From NCBI GenBank assembly GCA_035493835.1, contig DATJHO010000142.1, positions 1 through 20,955 of the forward strand: 20,955 nt of DNA, read 5' to 3'. Every line of letters begins with the position of its first letter. Within the stretch, counting starts at the first letter, position 1. The notes below the pieces were generated by a model that had not been told where the DNA came from, did no database searches, and saw nothing but the letters and a program-made list of their open reading frames with translations. Source of the stretch: DASZTU01 sp035493835. Its GTDB lineage: Bacteria; Pseudomonadota; Alphaproteobacteria; Rhizobiales; Devosiaceae. A program made the translations under genes and the position numbers. This document shows, one piece after another, positions 7,855-14,763 of the stretch.

Positions 7855-7960
7855 TCACCCTCGGCGCAATTCCGACGAAAGTCGGAGCCCATCTTCCTTA
7901 CTGTCGCCGAACGCCCAGCCGATCGGCGATGGATTCCGGCGTTCGCCGGAATGACGGCGG
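7855..7960. repeat. Palindromic intergenic repeat with two stem-loops
   Basis: The first stem-loop is TCCGAC-GAAA-GTCGGA (7871-7886). The second is the 20-nt near-perfect palindrome ATTCCGGCG-TT-CGCCGGAAT (7933-7952), followed by GACGGCGG. The flank GATCGGCGATGG before the second arm and ATGACG after it match a repeat type frequent in Hyphomicrobiales genomes. It lies between convergent genes, where such elements can serve as bidirectional 3'-end structures. The rest of 7786-7983 holds nothing I recognise. Confidence 0.6.
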
Positions 7961-7983
7961 CGATGGAGGGGCATCCCGGTACA

Positions 7984-9060
7984 TCAAGCCCCTTCCGGCA
8001 CCCAACCTCCGTACTTCGGGTTTTCCCGTCCGATCGGCAGTGTCACGTCAGTCCGGGTCTCCGCCGAGTGATAAAACGCGGTGACCAGTTCCAGCGCCCG
8101 CCGCGCATCTGCGGTGGTCACCGGCAGGGGCCCGCCGGCTGCAAGAGCCTGATAAAGCGCCGCAAACTGACCTTCGAAGCGCGGCGCTACGGGCCGGCGG
8201 CCCCTGAGCAGCGCTTGAATCCGGACATCCACCTCCGGCGAGGCCGGAATGATCCGCCACGGCCTGGTGCCGGGCTCGTAAGGCGAGTGGCCGCTCTCGA
8301 ACGTGACGTTCTCGAAAGCCAGCCTGATGCGGCTGATCTGCTCGTGGCTGCCGAGCGTTGCCGTGAGCGAGGCAAGCGCGCCGCTTTGCATCAGGCAGGA
8401 AGCGGAGACGCAGTCCTCCACCTCGATGTCGTTGACCCGCGTGGCCACCCGGCCGAACAGCCGCTCGACCGGGCCCATCAGAAACAGGAAGAGGTCGTGG
8501 ATGTGGAGCGAATGCGTCATCAGCACGCCGCCCAATTCGCCCGCCCAGGTGCCGCGCCAGGGCCCCGAGTAATAGTCGGCGCCCCGCAGCCACAGGGTTT
8601 CGGCAGTGCCGACATAGGGTTTTCCCGCGATCCCGGCATCGATGATGGCCTTGGCCTGCTGGACGCCCTCGCCATAGCGGTATTGCAGGATCGGCATCAG
8701 CCGGCCCTTTGCGTCCGCTTCGGCGGCAATGATTTCGTCGATATCGGCGAGCGAGCCCACCAGCGGCTTTTCACAGATGACGTGCTTGCCGGCCGCCAGC
8801 GCTTTCAGGATCTGTTCCTTGTGCACCATCGGCGGGGTGCAGATGTCGATGATGTCGAGGTCGTCCATCGCAAGGAGATCGTCAAAGCGGGTGGTCTGGC
8901 GCGGTACGTCGAACTCTGCGGCAAACGCTGCGAGCCGCTCGGCATCGAGATCGCAAACGGCAAGGAGCCGAAATTTCTCCTTCTGGGTCAGGATGCCTTC
9001 GCGGACATGGGAGCGGCCGATGCCGCAGCCGACGATGCCCACGGTGAAGGCGCGGCTCAT
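7984..9060 (-). CDS. Gfo/Idh/MocA family oxidoreductase (third catabolic dehydrogenase of the minus-strand operon end)
   Basis: The 358-residue cytoplasmic enzyme is predicted to oxidise or reduce a sugar or sugar derivative with NAD(P). The Rossmann motif GIVGCGIG is at residues 8-15, and the catalytic EKP signature is intact at 97-99 (HVICEKPL). The C-terminal alpha/beta domain carries GGVLMTHSLHIHDLFLFLMG (about 178-197), with H183, H186 and H188 near the position of the usual active-site histidine. The substrate is not predictable. It is the last gene of the operon, its ATG overlapping the stop of the preceding dehydrogenase by 4 nt (9057-9060), which implies coupled translation and probably a shared pathway. 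It faces aapP across a repeat-filled gap. Confidence 0.9.
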   Translation of the reverse strand: MSRAFTVGIVGCGIGRSHVREGILTQKEKFRLLAVCDLDAERLAAFAAEFDVPRQTTRFDDLLAMDDLDIIDICTPPMVHKEQILKALAAGKHVICEKPLVGSLADIDEIIAAEADAKGRLMPILQYRYGEGVQQAKAIIDAGIAGKPYVGTAETLWLRGADYYSGPWRGTWAGELGGVLMTHSLHIHDLFLFLMGPVERLFGRVATRVNDIEVEDCVSASCLMQSGALASLTATLGSHEQISRIRLAFENVTFESGHSPYEPGTRPWRIIPASPEVDVRIQALLRGRRPVAPRFEGQFAALYQALAAGGPLPVTTADARRALELVTAFYHSAETRTDVTLPIGRENPKYGGWVPEGA

Positions 9061-10076
9061 CTCGTCGCGCCGCTATTGCGCTCGGCCAGTGCCTGGGCGG
9101 TGAGCGCCAGTTCCATCGCCTTGAAGCAGCGCGCCTGGGGCATTGCGGTCTCGGTGCGGTCGCGGATATCGGCAATCAACTGGCGCGCATAGGGCAAGTC
9201 GACGCCGCCGCAATCGATGTGCTGCATGCCTTTGCCATCAACGAGGAACAGGTGGTCCGTGCCCGGTCGGCCGGCGATATCCACATACTTCCTGAGCTCG
9301 ATATAGCCCTCCGTGCCCAAAATCGTCAGCCGGCCATCCCCCCAGGTCGGAAGCCCGCCCGGCGTGAACCAGTCGACGCGCACATAGCCGGTGGCGTTGG
9401 GAGCGCGGAAATGCATGTCGCCCACGTCCTGCAGGCCGGGCGCTTCGGGGTGGGCGCGATTGGCAACCGTTGCGGAGATCACCTCTGCCTCGAGCGTGTC
9501 GGCAAAGAACAAAAACTGCTCGCACTGGTGGGCGCCGATGTCGCAAAGGATGCCGCCATAGCGCGAGCGCTCGTAGAACCAGGCGGGCCTGACGCCGTAA
9601 TTGCCGATGCGGTGCGGCCCGAGGCCGGTGGTGTGCACCACCTCGCCGATGGCGCCGGCCTTGACCAGTTCGCCGGCTTTCACCGTGCAGCGGGTCTCGA
9701 AATGCTCGGAGTAGAGCACGGAAAAAATGCGGCCGGTTTCGGCCTGCAGGTGGCGTAGCGTCCGCAGTTCGTCGAGCGTGGTCATGCCCGGTTTGTCGCT
9801 CATCACGTCCTTGCCATGGCGCATGGCGGTCGCCGCGATCTCCGCCCGGTCGCCCGGGATGGCGGCGGTGAGGACCAGCGGAATGCTCTCGTCCTCGAGG
9901 ATTTCCCGACGATCGGCAACGCGGCGCGCCTGCGGGTATTTGTCGCCGAACGCCTTGGCGAGGTCATCCTCGACCGCAAAGAACGCCACGAACTCCGCGC
10001 CTTCCCTGAGCAGGCACTCGACTTGCCCATGCATGTGGCCGTGGTTGATGCCGATGGCTGCAAATTTGATGGTCAT
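9057..10076 (-). CDS. Gfo/Idh/MocA family oxidoreductase with variant motifs
   Basis: The 339-residue protein has the two-domain Gfo/Idh/MocA build: an N-terminal Rossmann fold and a C-terminal beta-sheet domain (GGILCDIGAHQCEQFLFFAD, about residues 193-212). The nucleotide motif is unusual: GINHGHMHG at residues 9-17 replaces GxGxxG, with three histidines. The catalytic signature is DKP at 94-96 (SDKPG) in place of EKP, keeping the lysine K95. These changes are seen in a subset of the family and may indicate altered cofactor handling. The gene sits 34 nt after the second permease gene and overlaps the next dehydrogenase by 4 nt, so it belongs to the sugar-uptake operon. The actual substrate and whether it is a dehydrogenase at all are open. 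Confidence 0.86.
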   Translation of the reverse strand: MTIKFAAIGINHGHMHGQVECLLREGAEFVAFFAVEDDLAKAFGDKYPQARRVADRREILEDESIPLVLTAAIPGDRAEIAATAMRHGKDVMSDKPGMTTLDELRTLRHLQAETGRIFSVLYSEHFETRCTVKAGELVKAGAIGEVVHTTGLGPHRIGNYGVRPAWFYERSRYGGILCDIGAHQCEQFLFFADTLEAEVISATVANRAHPEAPGLQDVGDMHFRAPNATGYVRVDWFTPGGLPTWGDGRLTILGTEGYIELRKYVDIAGRPGTDHLFLVDGKGMQHIDCGGVDLPYARQLIADIRDRTETAMPQARCFKAMELALTAQALAERNSGATR

Positions 10077-10110
10077 GGAAAATCCGGAGCTGGTGGAGAC
10101 GAAAGTTCTT

Positions 10111-10989
10111 TCACCGCTTCATCCCGGTCGTTGCGATGCCCTCGATCAGCAGGCGCTGGAAGAAGAGGAAAAACAGGAAGATAGGGACCAGCGACAGGAT
10201 CGACATGGCAAACAGCCCGCCATAGTCGGATTGCGCGGTGGAATCGACGAAGCTGCGCAGGGCGAGGGTCACGGTGTAGTTTTTCATGTCGTTGAGATAG
10301 ATCAGCGGCCCGAAGAAATCGTCCCAAGTGAAGATGAAGGTGAAGATTCCGGCCGTTACCAGCGCAGGGGTCGAGAGCGGCAGCATGATTTTCCAGTAAA
10401 TCTGGAATGTCGAGCAGCCGTCGATCGATGCGGCCTCGTCGAGCTCGCGCGGAATGCCGCGGAAGAATTGCGTCATGAGGAAGATAAAGAACGAGTCGAC
10501 CGCCAGGTATTTCGGAACGACCAGCGGCAGGAACGTATTTACCCAGCCGATATTGTGGAACAGCACATATTGCGGGATCAGCGTCACCTGATAGGGCAGC
10601 ATGAGCGTCCCCAGCATCAGGGCGAACCAGATATTCTTCCCCCAGAACTTCAGCCGCGCGAAGGCGAAGGCGGTCACCGAGCAGGCCGCCAAATTGCCGA
10701 TGACCGAAAGCACTGAAATCACAAAGGAATTTATGAAGAAGGTACTGAAGCTGACCTGCAGCCCGTTCCAGCCGCGGACGAAGGAGCCGAGGCTGATGGC
10801 GGACGGGATGATGGACGAGGTGGAAAAGATCTCGTTCTCCGGACGGAAGGCGGCCGCGAGCATCCAGAGCAGGGGGTAGAGCATGGCGATCGAAGCGATG
10901 ACCAGCGCGGCATGCGCCAGTATCACGTTGAGCCGCTTGCTCTTTTTTCCCCCAACCGCGCTCGGGCCGCGGGCCGCCTCACTCGTCAT
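10111..10989 (-). CDS. Carbohydrate ABC transporter permease, MalG-like (CUT1)
   Basis: The 292-residue inner-membrane protein is the second half of a sugar channel. A first membrane helix is at about residues 22-44 (VILAHAALVIASIAMLYPLL), followed by a periplasmic loop and the MalG-type permease domain. The EAA loop begins at E185 (EAASIDGCSTFQIYWKIMLP). The protein ends with the short tail EGIATTGMKR typical of this subfamily. I use the ATG at 10989; the start overlaps the end of the first permease gene by 11 nt (ATGACGAGTGA), which supports it over a longer reading from 11076 that would run deep into the neighbour. Confidence 0.93.
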   Translation of the reverse strand: MTSEAARGPSAVGGKKSKRLNVILAHAALVIASIAMLYPLLWMLAAAFRPENEIFSTSSIIPSAISLGSFVRGWNGLQVSFSTFFINSFVISVLSVIGNLAACSVTAFAFARLKFWGKNIWFALMLGTLMLPYQVTLIPQYVLFHNIGWVNTFLPLVVPKYLAVDSFFIFLMTQFFRGIPRELDEAASIDGCSTFQIYWKIMLPLSTPALVTAGIFTFIFTWDDFFGPLIYLNDMKNYTVTLALRSFVDSTAQSDYGGLFAMSILSLVPIFLFFLFFQRLLIEGIATTGMKR

Positions 10990-11932
10990 AATACACCCAA
11001 TAGCGCGAGGTGAGGAACGAGATGCCGGTGAAGAGCGCGATGATGATGAGCAGGATCCAGGCCAGCGCCGCGGCATTGCCCATGCGGAAGTAAGCGAATG
11101 CTTCTTGGTACAGGTAGAGCGTATAGAACAGGGTCGAGTTGATCGGATTGCCGGTGCCGCCCGAAATGATGAAGGCGGGGGTGAATGACTTGAACGCCTC
11201 GATGCCCTGGATGATGGCGTTGAAGAACACCACCGGCGTCAGCAGCGGCAGGGTGATGCTCCAGAACTGGCGGGATTTCGAGGCGCCATCAATCGCGGCG
11301 GCTTCGTAGACGTCCTGCGGGATCTGGCGGAGGCCGGCGAGGAAGATGATCATCGGGGAGCCGAATTGCCAGACCGAGAGCAGGATGATGGTCCAGAGCG
11401 CATAGCGCGGATTGGAAATCCAGCTCGGCCCGACGATGCCGAGCGGCGCCAGCAATTGGTTGATGACGCCATCGCTGGCAAACAGCTCGCGCCAGAGCAC
11501 GGCGATGGCAACGCTCGCCCCGAGCAGCGAGGGCAGGTAGAAGATCGCGCGGTAAAGCGGCAATCCCCTGAGCCCGCGATTGAGCAGCAGGGCCACCGCG
11601 AGCGCGAAGGCGAGTTTTAGCGGCACCGAGAACAGCACGAAGAAGAAGGTGACGCGCAGCGACTGCAGGAACCGCGGATCGGCCGTGAAGATACGCACGT
11701 AGTTGTCGTCGCCGACCCAGGTCGGGGCCTGCAACAAATTGAAGTTTGTGAAGCTAAGATAAAGCGAAATAAGCGCCGGCCCGAGCGTCAGGCCGAAGAA
11801 GCCCAAGAGCCACGGCGTGAGGAAGGCATAGCCGGCCCCATTCCGCGCCCAGAACTTGGCCCAGCGCGACGGGATGACCGTGTGCCCGATTGCGGGCGCT
11901 TCGGTTTCGGCGCCGATCGGGCGCACGGTCAT
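10979..11932 (-). CDS. Carbohydrate ABC transporter permease, MalF/UgpA-like (CUT1)
   Basis: The 317-residue inner-membrane protein forms the sugar channel with the following MalG-like permease. After a cytoplasmic N-terminus, the first helix lies near residues 36-60 (YAFLTPWLLGFFGLTLGPAL). The EAA loop that docks the ATPase begins at E210 (EAAAIDGASKSRQFWSITLP), the typical CUT1 form. The C-terminal helix is AALAWILLIIIALFTGISFL. It begins 6 nt after the stop of the binding-protein gene and overlaps the next permease by 11 nt. The window holds no MalK/UgpC-type ATPase for this pair; AapP belongs to a different ABC class and is unlikely to serve it. Confidence 0.93.
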   Translation of the reverse strand: MTVRPIGAETEAPAIGHTVIPSRWAKFWARNGAGYAFLTPWLLGFFGLTLGPALISLYLSFTNFNLLQAPTWVGDDNYVRIFTADPRFLQSLRVTFFFVLFSVPLKLAFALAVALLLNRGLRGLPLYRAIFYLPSLLGASVAIAVLWRELFASDGVINQLLAPLGIVGPSWISNPRYALWTIILLSVWQFGSPMIIFLAGLRQIPQDVYEAAAIDGASKSRQFWSITLPLLTPVVFFNAIIQGIEAFKSFTPAFIISGGTGNPINSTLFYTLYLYQEAFAYFRMGNAAALAWILLIIIALFTGISFLTSRYWVYYDE

Positions 11933-11938
11933 GGTCGG

Positions 11939-13228
11939 CTAGCCCTTGCGCGACAGGATGTCTTTGGCCTGCTGCACGAAGGCGGGACCTGCCTCCTCCG
12001 GCGTGGCCTGGCCAAAGGCGACTTCCTGGCTTTTGGGCAGGAGCTGAATGTCGACCTCGCCGGCATTGGGCGGGGGCGGCGGCGGAATGGGCCCGAGCAG
12101 GTCGCCGAGGTTGGAGACAAACTTCAGCGCCACCTGGTCCTGCGCCTTCAGCGTTGGCGCGACCGCGTCGCGGACCGAAGCCGCGCAGGGGATGCCGCGC
12201 TCGACGCCCAGCACCAGGTTGGCGTCCTTGTCGTTGATGAAGTAGCTGATGTATTTGGCGGCGTCCGGCTTGTGCTTGCTGGCGCTGGCGATCGACCAGA
12301 GCTGGGAGGGCTTGCGATAGTGCCCGCCCTTGCCGTCTTTGCCGATGCGCGGGAAGGCGGAGATGGTGACCGGGTCCTTCATGATCGCCTGCACCGCGAC
12401 CAGCTGGTTGGAGTTGACAAAACTCTGCGCGGACTTGCCAAGCGCGATCATGGTCTTGTCGAGCGGCCCGCCGGTGTCGAGCGCCTGATCCTCGGGGCTG
12501 GGGATGACGCCGGCGTCGCGGAATTTCTTCCACATCTGGAACCACTCGGTGAGATCCTGCTCATCGAAGCCCAGCTTGCCCTCGGCGGTATAGAGGCCCT
12601 TGCCGCGCTGGCGCAGCCAGTTCTCAAGCGCCGGCTCGACGCCGGAGCCATCCTGGAAGGCCTTCATCCCGCCGCGGATATTGGCCTTGTTGAAGGCCTC
12701 GCCGACGGTCATGACATCGTCATAGGTGAAATTGTTGTCCGGCAGCGGCACGCCGGCCTCCTTGAAGGCCGCTTCGTTCAGCACCGAGGCCACGGAATTG
12801 GCGCCAAGGCTGATGCCATAGAGCTTGCCTTTGACCTTGCCGCCTTCGATCTGGTCCTTGTCGAAATCGGCGAGGTCAAGTTCCTTGCCGACGAATTCGT
12901 CGAGCGGCGCCAGCGCCTGCCGGTTGGCATATTCGACGATGTAGCGATAATCCATCTGGATGAGATCGGGCGCGTTGCCGCCGGCCGTCTCGGTCGCGAG
13001 CTTGGCCCAATAATCGTCCCAGGCGTAGAACTCGCCGGTGAGCTTGGTGCTGGGATTGGCGGCGCTGTAGAGGTCGTTGGCCTTGTAGGTGCGCTTGGCG
13101 CGCTCCTGTCCGCCCCAGAAGATCTGCCGGAGATCGGTCTCGGCGGCTGATGCAGGGCGGAAGCCGGCGGCGCCTGCGGTAATCAGCGCAGCACTGCCCA
13201 ATAAAAATTGGCGGCGTCGAATACGCAT
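11939..13228 (-). CDS. Carbohydrate ABC transporter substrate-binding protein, Tat-exported
   Basis: The 429-residue periplasmic protein binds the imported sugar and belongs to the CUT1 SBP family 1. The N-terminus is a twin-arginine signal: RRRQFLLG at residues 4-11, a weakly hydrophobic core, and likely cleavage after PASA or PASAA (residues 28-29). Ligand-site sequence such as GGNAPDLIQMDYRYIVEYA and the substrate-domain hinge RGIPCAASVRDAV are typical of sugar-binding members. A run of six prolines (codons 12068-12085) lies near the C-terminus in GPIPPPPPPNAGEVD. The ATG at 13228 has GGAGG about 8 nt upstream. It is the first gene of the minus-strand operon and is divided from the plus-strand dehydrogenase by a 220-nt control region. 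Which sugar is bound cannot be read from the sequence. Confidence 0.94.
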   Translation of the reverse strand: MRIRRRQFLLGSAALITAGAAGFRPASAAETDLRQIFWGGQERAKRTYKANDLYSAANPSTKLTGEFYAWDDYWAKLATETAGGNAPDLIQMDYRYIVEYANRQALAPLDEFVGKELDLADFDKDQIEGGKVKGKLYGISLGANSVASVLNEAAFKEAGVPLPDNNFTYDDVMTVGEAFNKANIRGGMKAFQDGSGVEPALENWLRQRGKGLYTAEGKLGFDEQDLTEWFQMWKKFRDAGVIPSPEDQALDTGGPLDKTMIALGKSAQSFVNSNQLVAVQAIMKDPVTISAFPRIGKDGKGGHYRKPSQLWSIASASKHKPDAAKYISYFINDKDANLVLGVERGIPCAASVRDAVAPTLKAQDQVALKFVSNLGDLLGPIPPPPPPNAGEVDIQLLPKSQEVAFGQATPEEAGPAFVQQAKDILSRKG

Positions 13229-13314
13229 TATTGTCTCCTCCCATGGATCAACCCAGCTCCTTTTGGAGCCAATTGCGGGCCCGCGGCCTCCCCGCCGCGA
13301 ATACGATCTATTAA

Positions 13315-13344
13315 AGCATGGTGCTACAAGCCACGTGCTGTCAA
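13315..13344 (-). promoter_or_regulatory. Possible promoter of the sugar-uptake operon
   Basis: On the minus strand TTGACA (13344-13339) is a consensus -35 box. With an 18-nt spacer the -10 would be CATGCT (13320-13315), which keeps only the second A and the final T of TATAAT plus one more match. The leader to the binding-protein start would be about 80 nt. The assignment rests mainly on the -35 box. Confidence 0.3.
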
Positions 13345-13379
13345 GCGGGTGTCGGGAACACCGATAAGGGAGGCCCGGC

Positions 13380-13408
13380 TTGACGCTCGCGCGCGCGAAA
13401 GTTATTCA
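13380..13408 (+). promoter_or_regulatory. Possible sigma70-type promoter of the plus-strand dehydrogenase gene
   Basis: TTGACG (13380-13385) is followed after 17 nt by TATTCA (13403-13408). The -35 is near consensus and the -10 is weak. Transcription would begin near 13415, inside the inverted repeat at 13410-13425, about 35 nt before the start codon. Confidence 0.45.
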
Positions 13409-13409
13409 A

Positions 13410-13425
13410 GTAACCAAACGGTTAC
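13410..13425. promoter_or_regulatory. Operator-like inverted repeat GTAACCAAACGGTTAC
   Basis: GTAACC and GGTTAC are perfect 6-bp inverted arms around AAAC. The site begins two bases after the proposed -10 box and covers the expected start of transcription, the classic place for a repressor. Its size fits LacI-family or similar sugar-responsive dimers. No regulator gene is in the window. Confidence 0.55.
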
Positions 13426-13448
13426 CATGCCGGGAGGAGGAGGGCGGG

Positions 13449-14603
13449 ATGGCTGAGCGTCGCCTCGGATTGATCTTGCACGGCGTTACCGGGCGGATGG
13501 GCTACAACCAGCACCTCGTCCGCTCGATCCTTGCCATTCGCGAGCAGGGCGGGGTGGCTCTGGTCAATGGCGACCGGCTGATGCCCGATCCGATCCTGGT
13601 GGGGCGCGACGGGGGCAAGCTCGAGGCCATCGCCAAACGCCACGGGCTCAGCCGCTGGACCACCGACCTGCCCTCGGCTTTGGCCGATCCCAAGGACACG
13701 GTATTTTTCGATGCCGGCACGACGCAGCTGCGCGCCGCGCTCCTTGGCCAGGCGCTGGATGCGGGCAAGCACGTCTATTGCGAAAAGCCGGTGTCGGACG
13801 ATCTCCACTCGGCCGTAGCGCTGGCGAAAAAAGCGAGGTCTTCAGGGCTCAAGCACGGCGTGGTGCAGGACAAGCTGTTCCTGCCCGGCCTGCAAAAACT
13901 CGCCCTGCTGCGCGATTCCGGCTTTTTCGGCAAGATTTTGTCGGTGCGCGGCGAGTTCGGCTATTGGGTGTTCGAGGGCGATTGGGGCGTCGCCCCGCAG
14001 CGGCCCTCGTGGAACTACCGCAAGGCCGAGGGCGGGGGCATCATCCTCGATATGCTCTGCCACTGGCGCTACGTGCTCGACAACCTCTTCGGGGAGGTCC
14101 GGGCGGTGTCCTGCCTCGGCGCCACCCATATCCCCTCGCGCGTCGATGAAAACGGGCAACCCTATCCGGCCGATGCGGACGATGCCGCCTATGCGACGTT
14201 CCAGCTCGAGGGCGGGGTGGTCGCGCAGATCAATTCGTCATGGGTCACGCGCGTGCGGCGCGATGATCTCGTTACTTTCCATGTCGACGGGACGCTGGGC
14301 TCGGCGGTGGCGGGGTTGCACAAATGCTTCATCCAGCCGCGCGCTGCCACGCCCAAGCCGGTGTGGAACCCGGACCTGCCGCAATCGATCGATTACTTCG
14401 ATACCTGGCAGGAAATGCCCGACACGCGGGCGTTCGACAATGGTTTCAAGGTGCAGTGGGAAATGTTCTTGCGGCATGTCGCCGAGGATGGCCCGTGGCC
14501 CTATGGGCTCGAGGCCGGGGCCCGGGGCGTGCAACTGGCGATGCTCGGGCTGCAATCATGGGCGGAGCGGCGCTGGGTGGAGGTGCCGGCGCTGGGGTTT
14601 TGA
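13449..14603 (+). CDS. Gfo/Idh/MocA family oxidoreductase
   Basis: The 384-residue cytoplasmic enzyme is predicted to be an NAD(P)-dependent sugar dehydrogenase. The nucleotide motif is GVTGRMG at residues 12-18 and the EKP signature is intact at 112-114 (HVYCEKPV). The C-terminal domain contains the sequence GGGIILDMLCHWRYVLDNLF (about 197-216), which has the family's active-site helix with a histidine. The ATG at 13449 is chosen because a long purine ribosome site (GGGAGGAGGAGGGCGGG, 13432-13448) ends directly before it and the Rossmann fold starts immediately; the GGAGG core at 13433-13437 has normal spacing. It is transcribed away from the sugar-uptake operon and probably shares its control. 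It is the third member of this family in 7 kb and is not a close copy of the other two. Confidence 0.92.
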   Translation: MAERRLGLILHGVTGRMGYNQHLVRSILAIREQGGVALVNGDRLMPDPILVGRDGGKLEAIAKRHGLSRWTTDLPSALADPKDTVFFDAGTTQLRAALLGQALDAGKHVYCEKPVSDDLHSAVALAKKARSSGLKHGVVQDKLFLPGLQKLALLRDSGFFGKILSVRGEFGYWVFEGDWGVAPQRPSWNYRKAEGGGIILDMLCHWRYVLDNLFGEVRAVSCLGATHIPSRVDENGQPYPADADDAAYATFQLEGGVVAQINSSWVTRVRRDDLVTFHVDGTLGSAVAGLHKCFIQPRAATPKPVWNPDLPQSIDYFDTWQEMPDTRAFDNGFKVQWEMFLRHVAEDGPWPYGLEAGARGVQLAMLGLQSWAERRWVEVPALGF

Positions 14604-14617
14604 GGGTGGTGTTTGTG

Positions 14618-14733
14618 GCCCACCCCTCACCCCCTGCCGGACTCTCTCCCGCAAGGGGAGAGGGGACGATGGGCCCATTCCTCGTCCCCCTGGGGAGAGA
14701 GGGCCCCGGTAGGGGCCCGGTGAGGGGTGGCCC
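14618..14733. repeat. Composite palindromic repeat (RIME-like)
   Basis: Outer arms CCACCCCTCACC (14620-14631) and GGTGAGGGGTGG (14719-14730) are perfect 12-bp reverse complements. Inside are CTCTCCC with GGGAGAG (14644-14650 / 14656-14662), a CCCC-T-GGGG type core near 14686-14696, and the perfect hairpin GGGCCCC-GGTA-GGGGCCC (14701-14718). The about 110-nt size and nested palindromes recall the RIME elements described in Sinorhizobium. It lies between two co-directional genes of one likely operon, so it would be transcribed. Confidence 0.7.
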
Positions 14734-14763
14734 AGCACACCAGCAATCGGAGAACGAGGTTTC

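Noticed and set aside
11882..13150. Long plus-strand open frame across the sugar-binding protein gene
   Set aside because: It is a shadow of the minus-strand binding protein, which has a Tat signal and family motifs.
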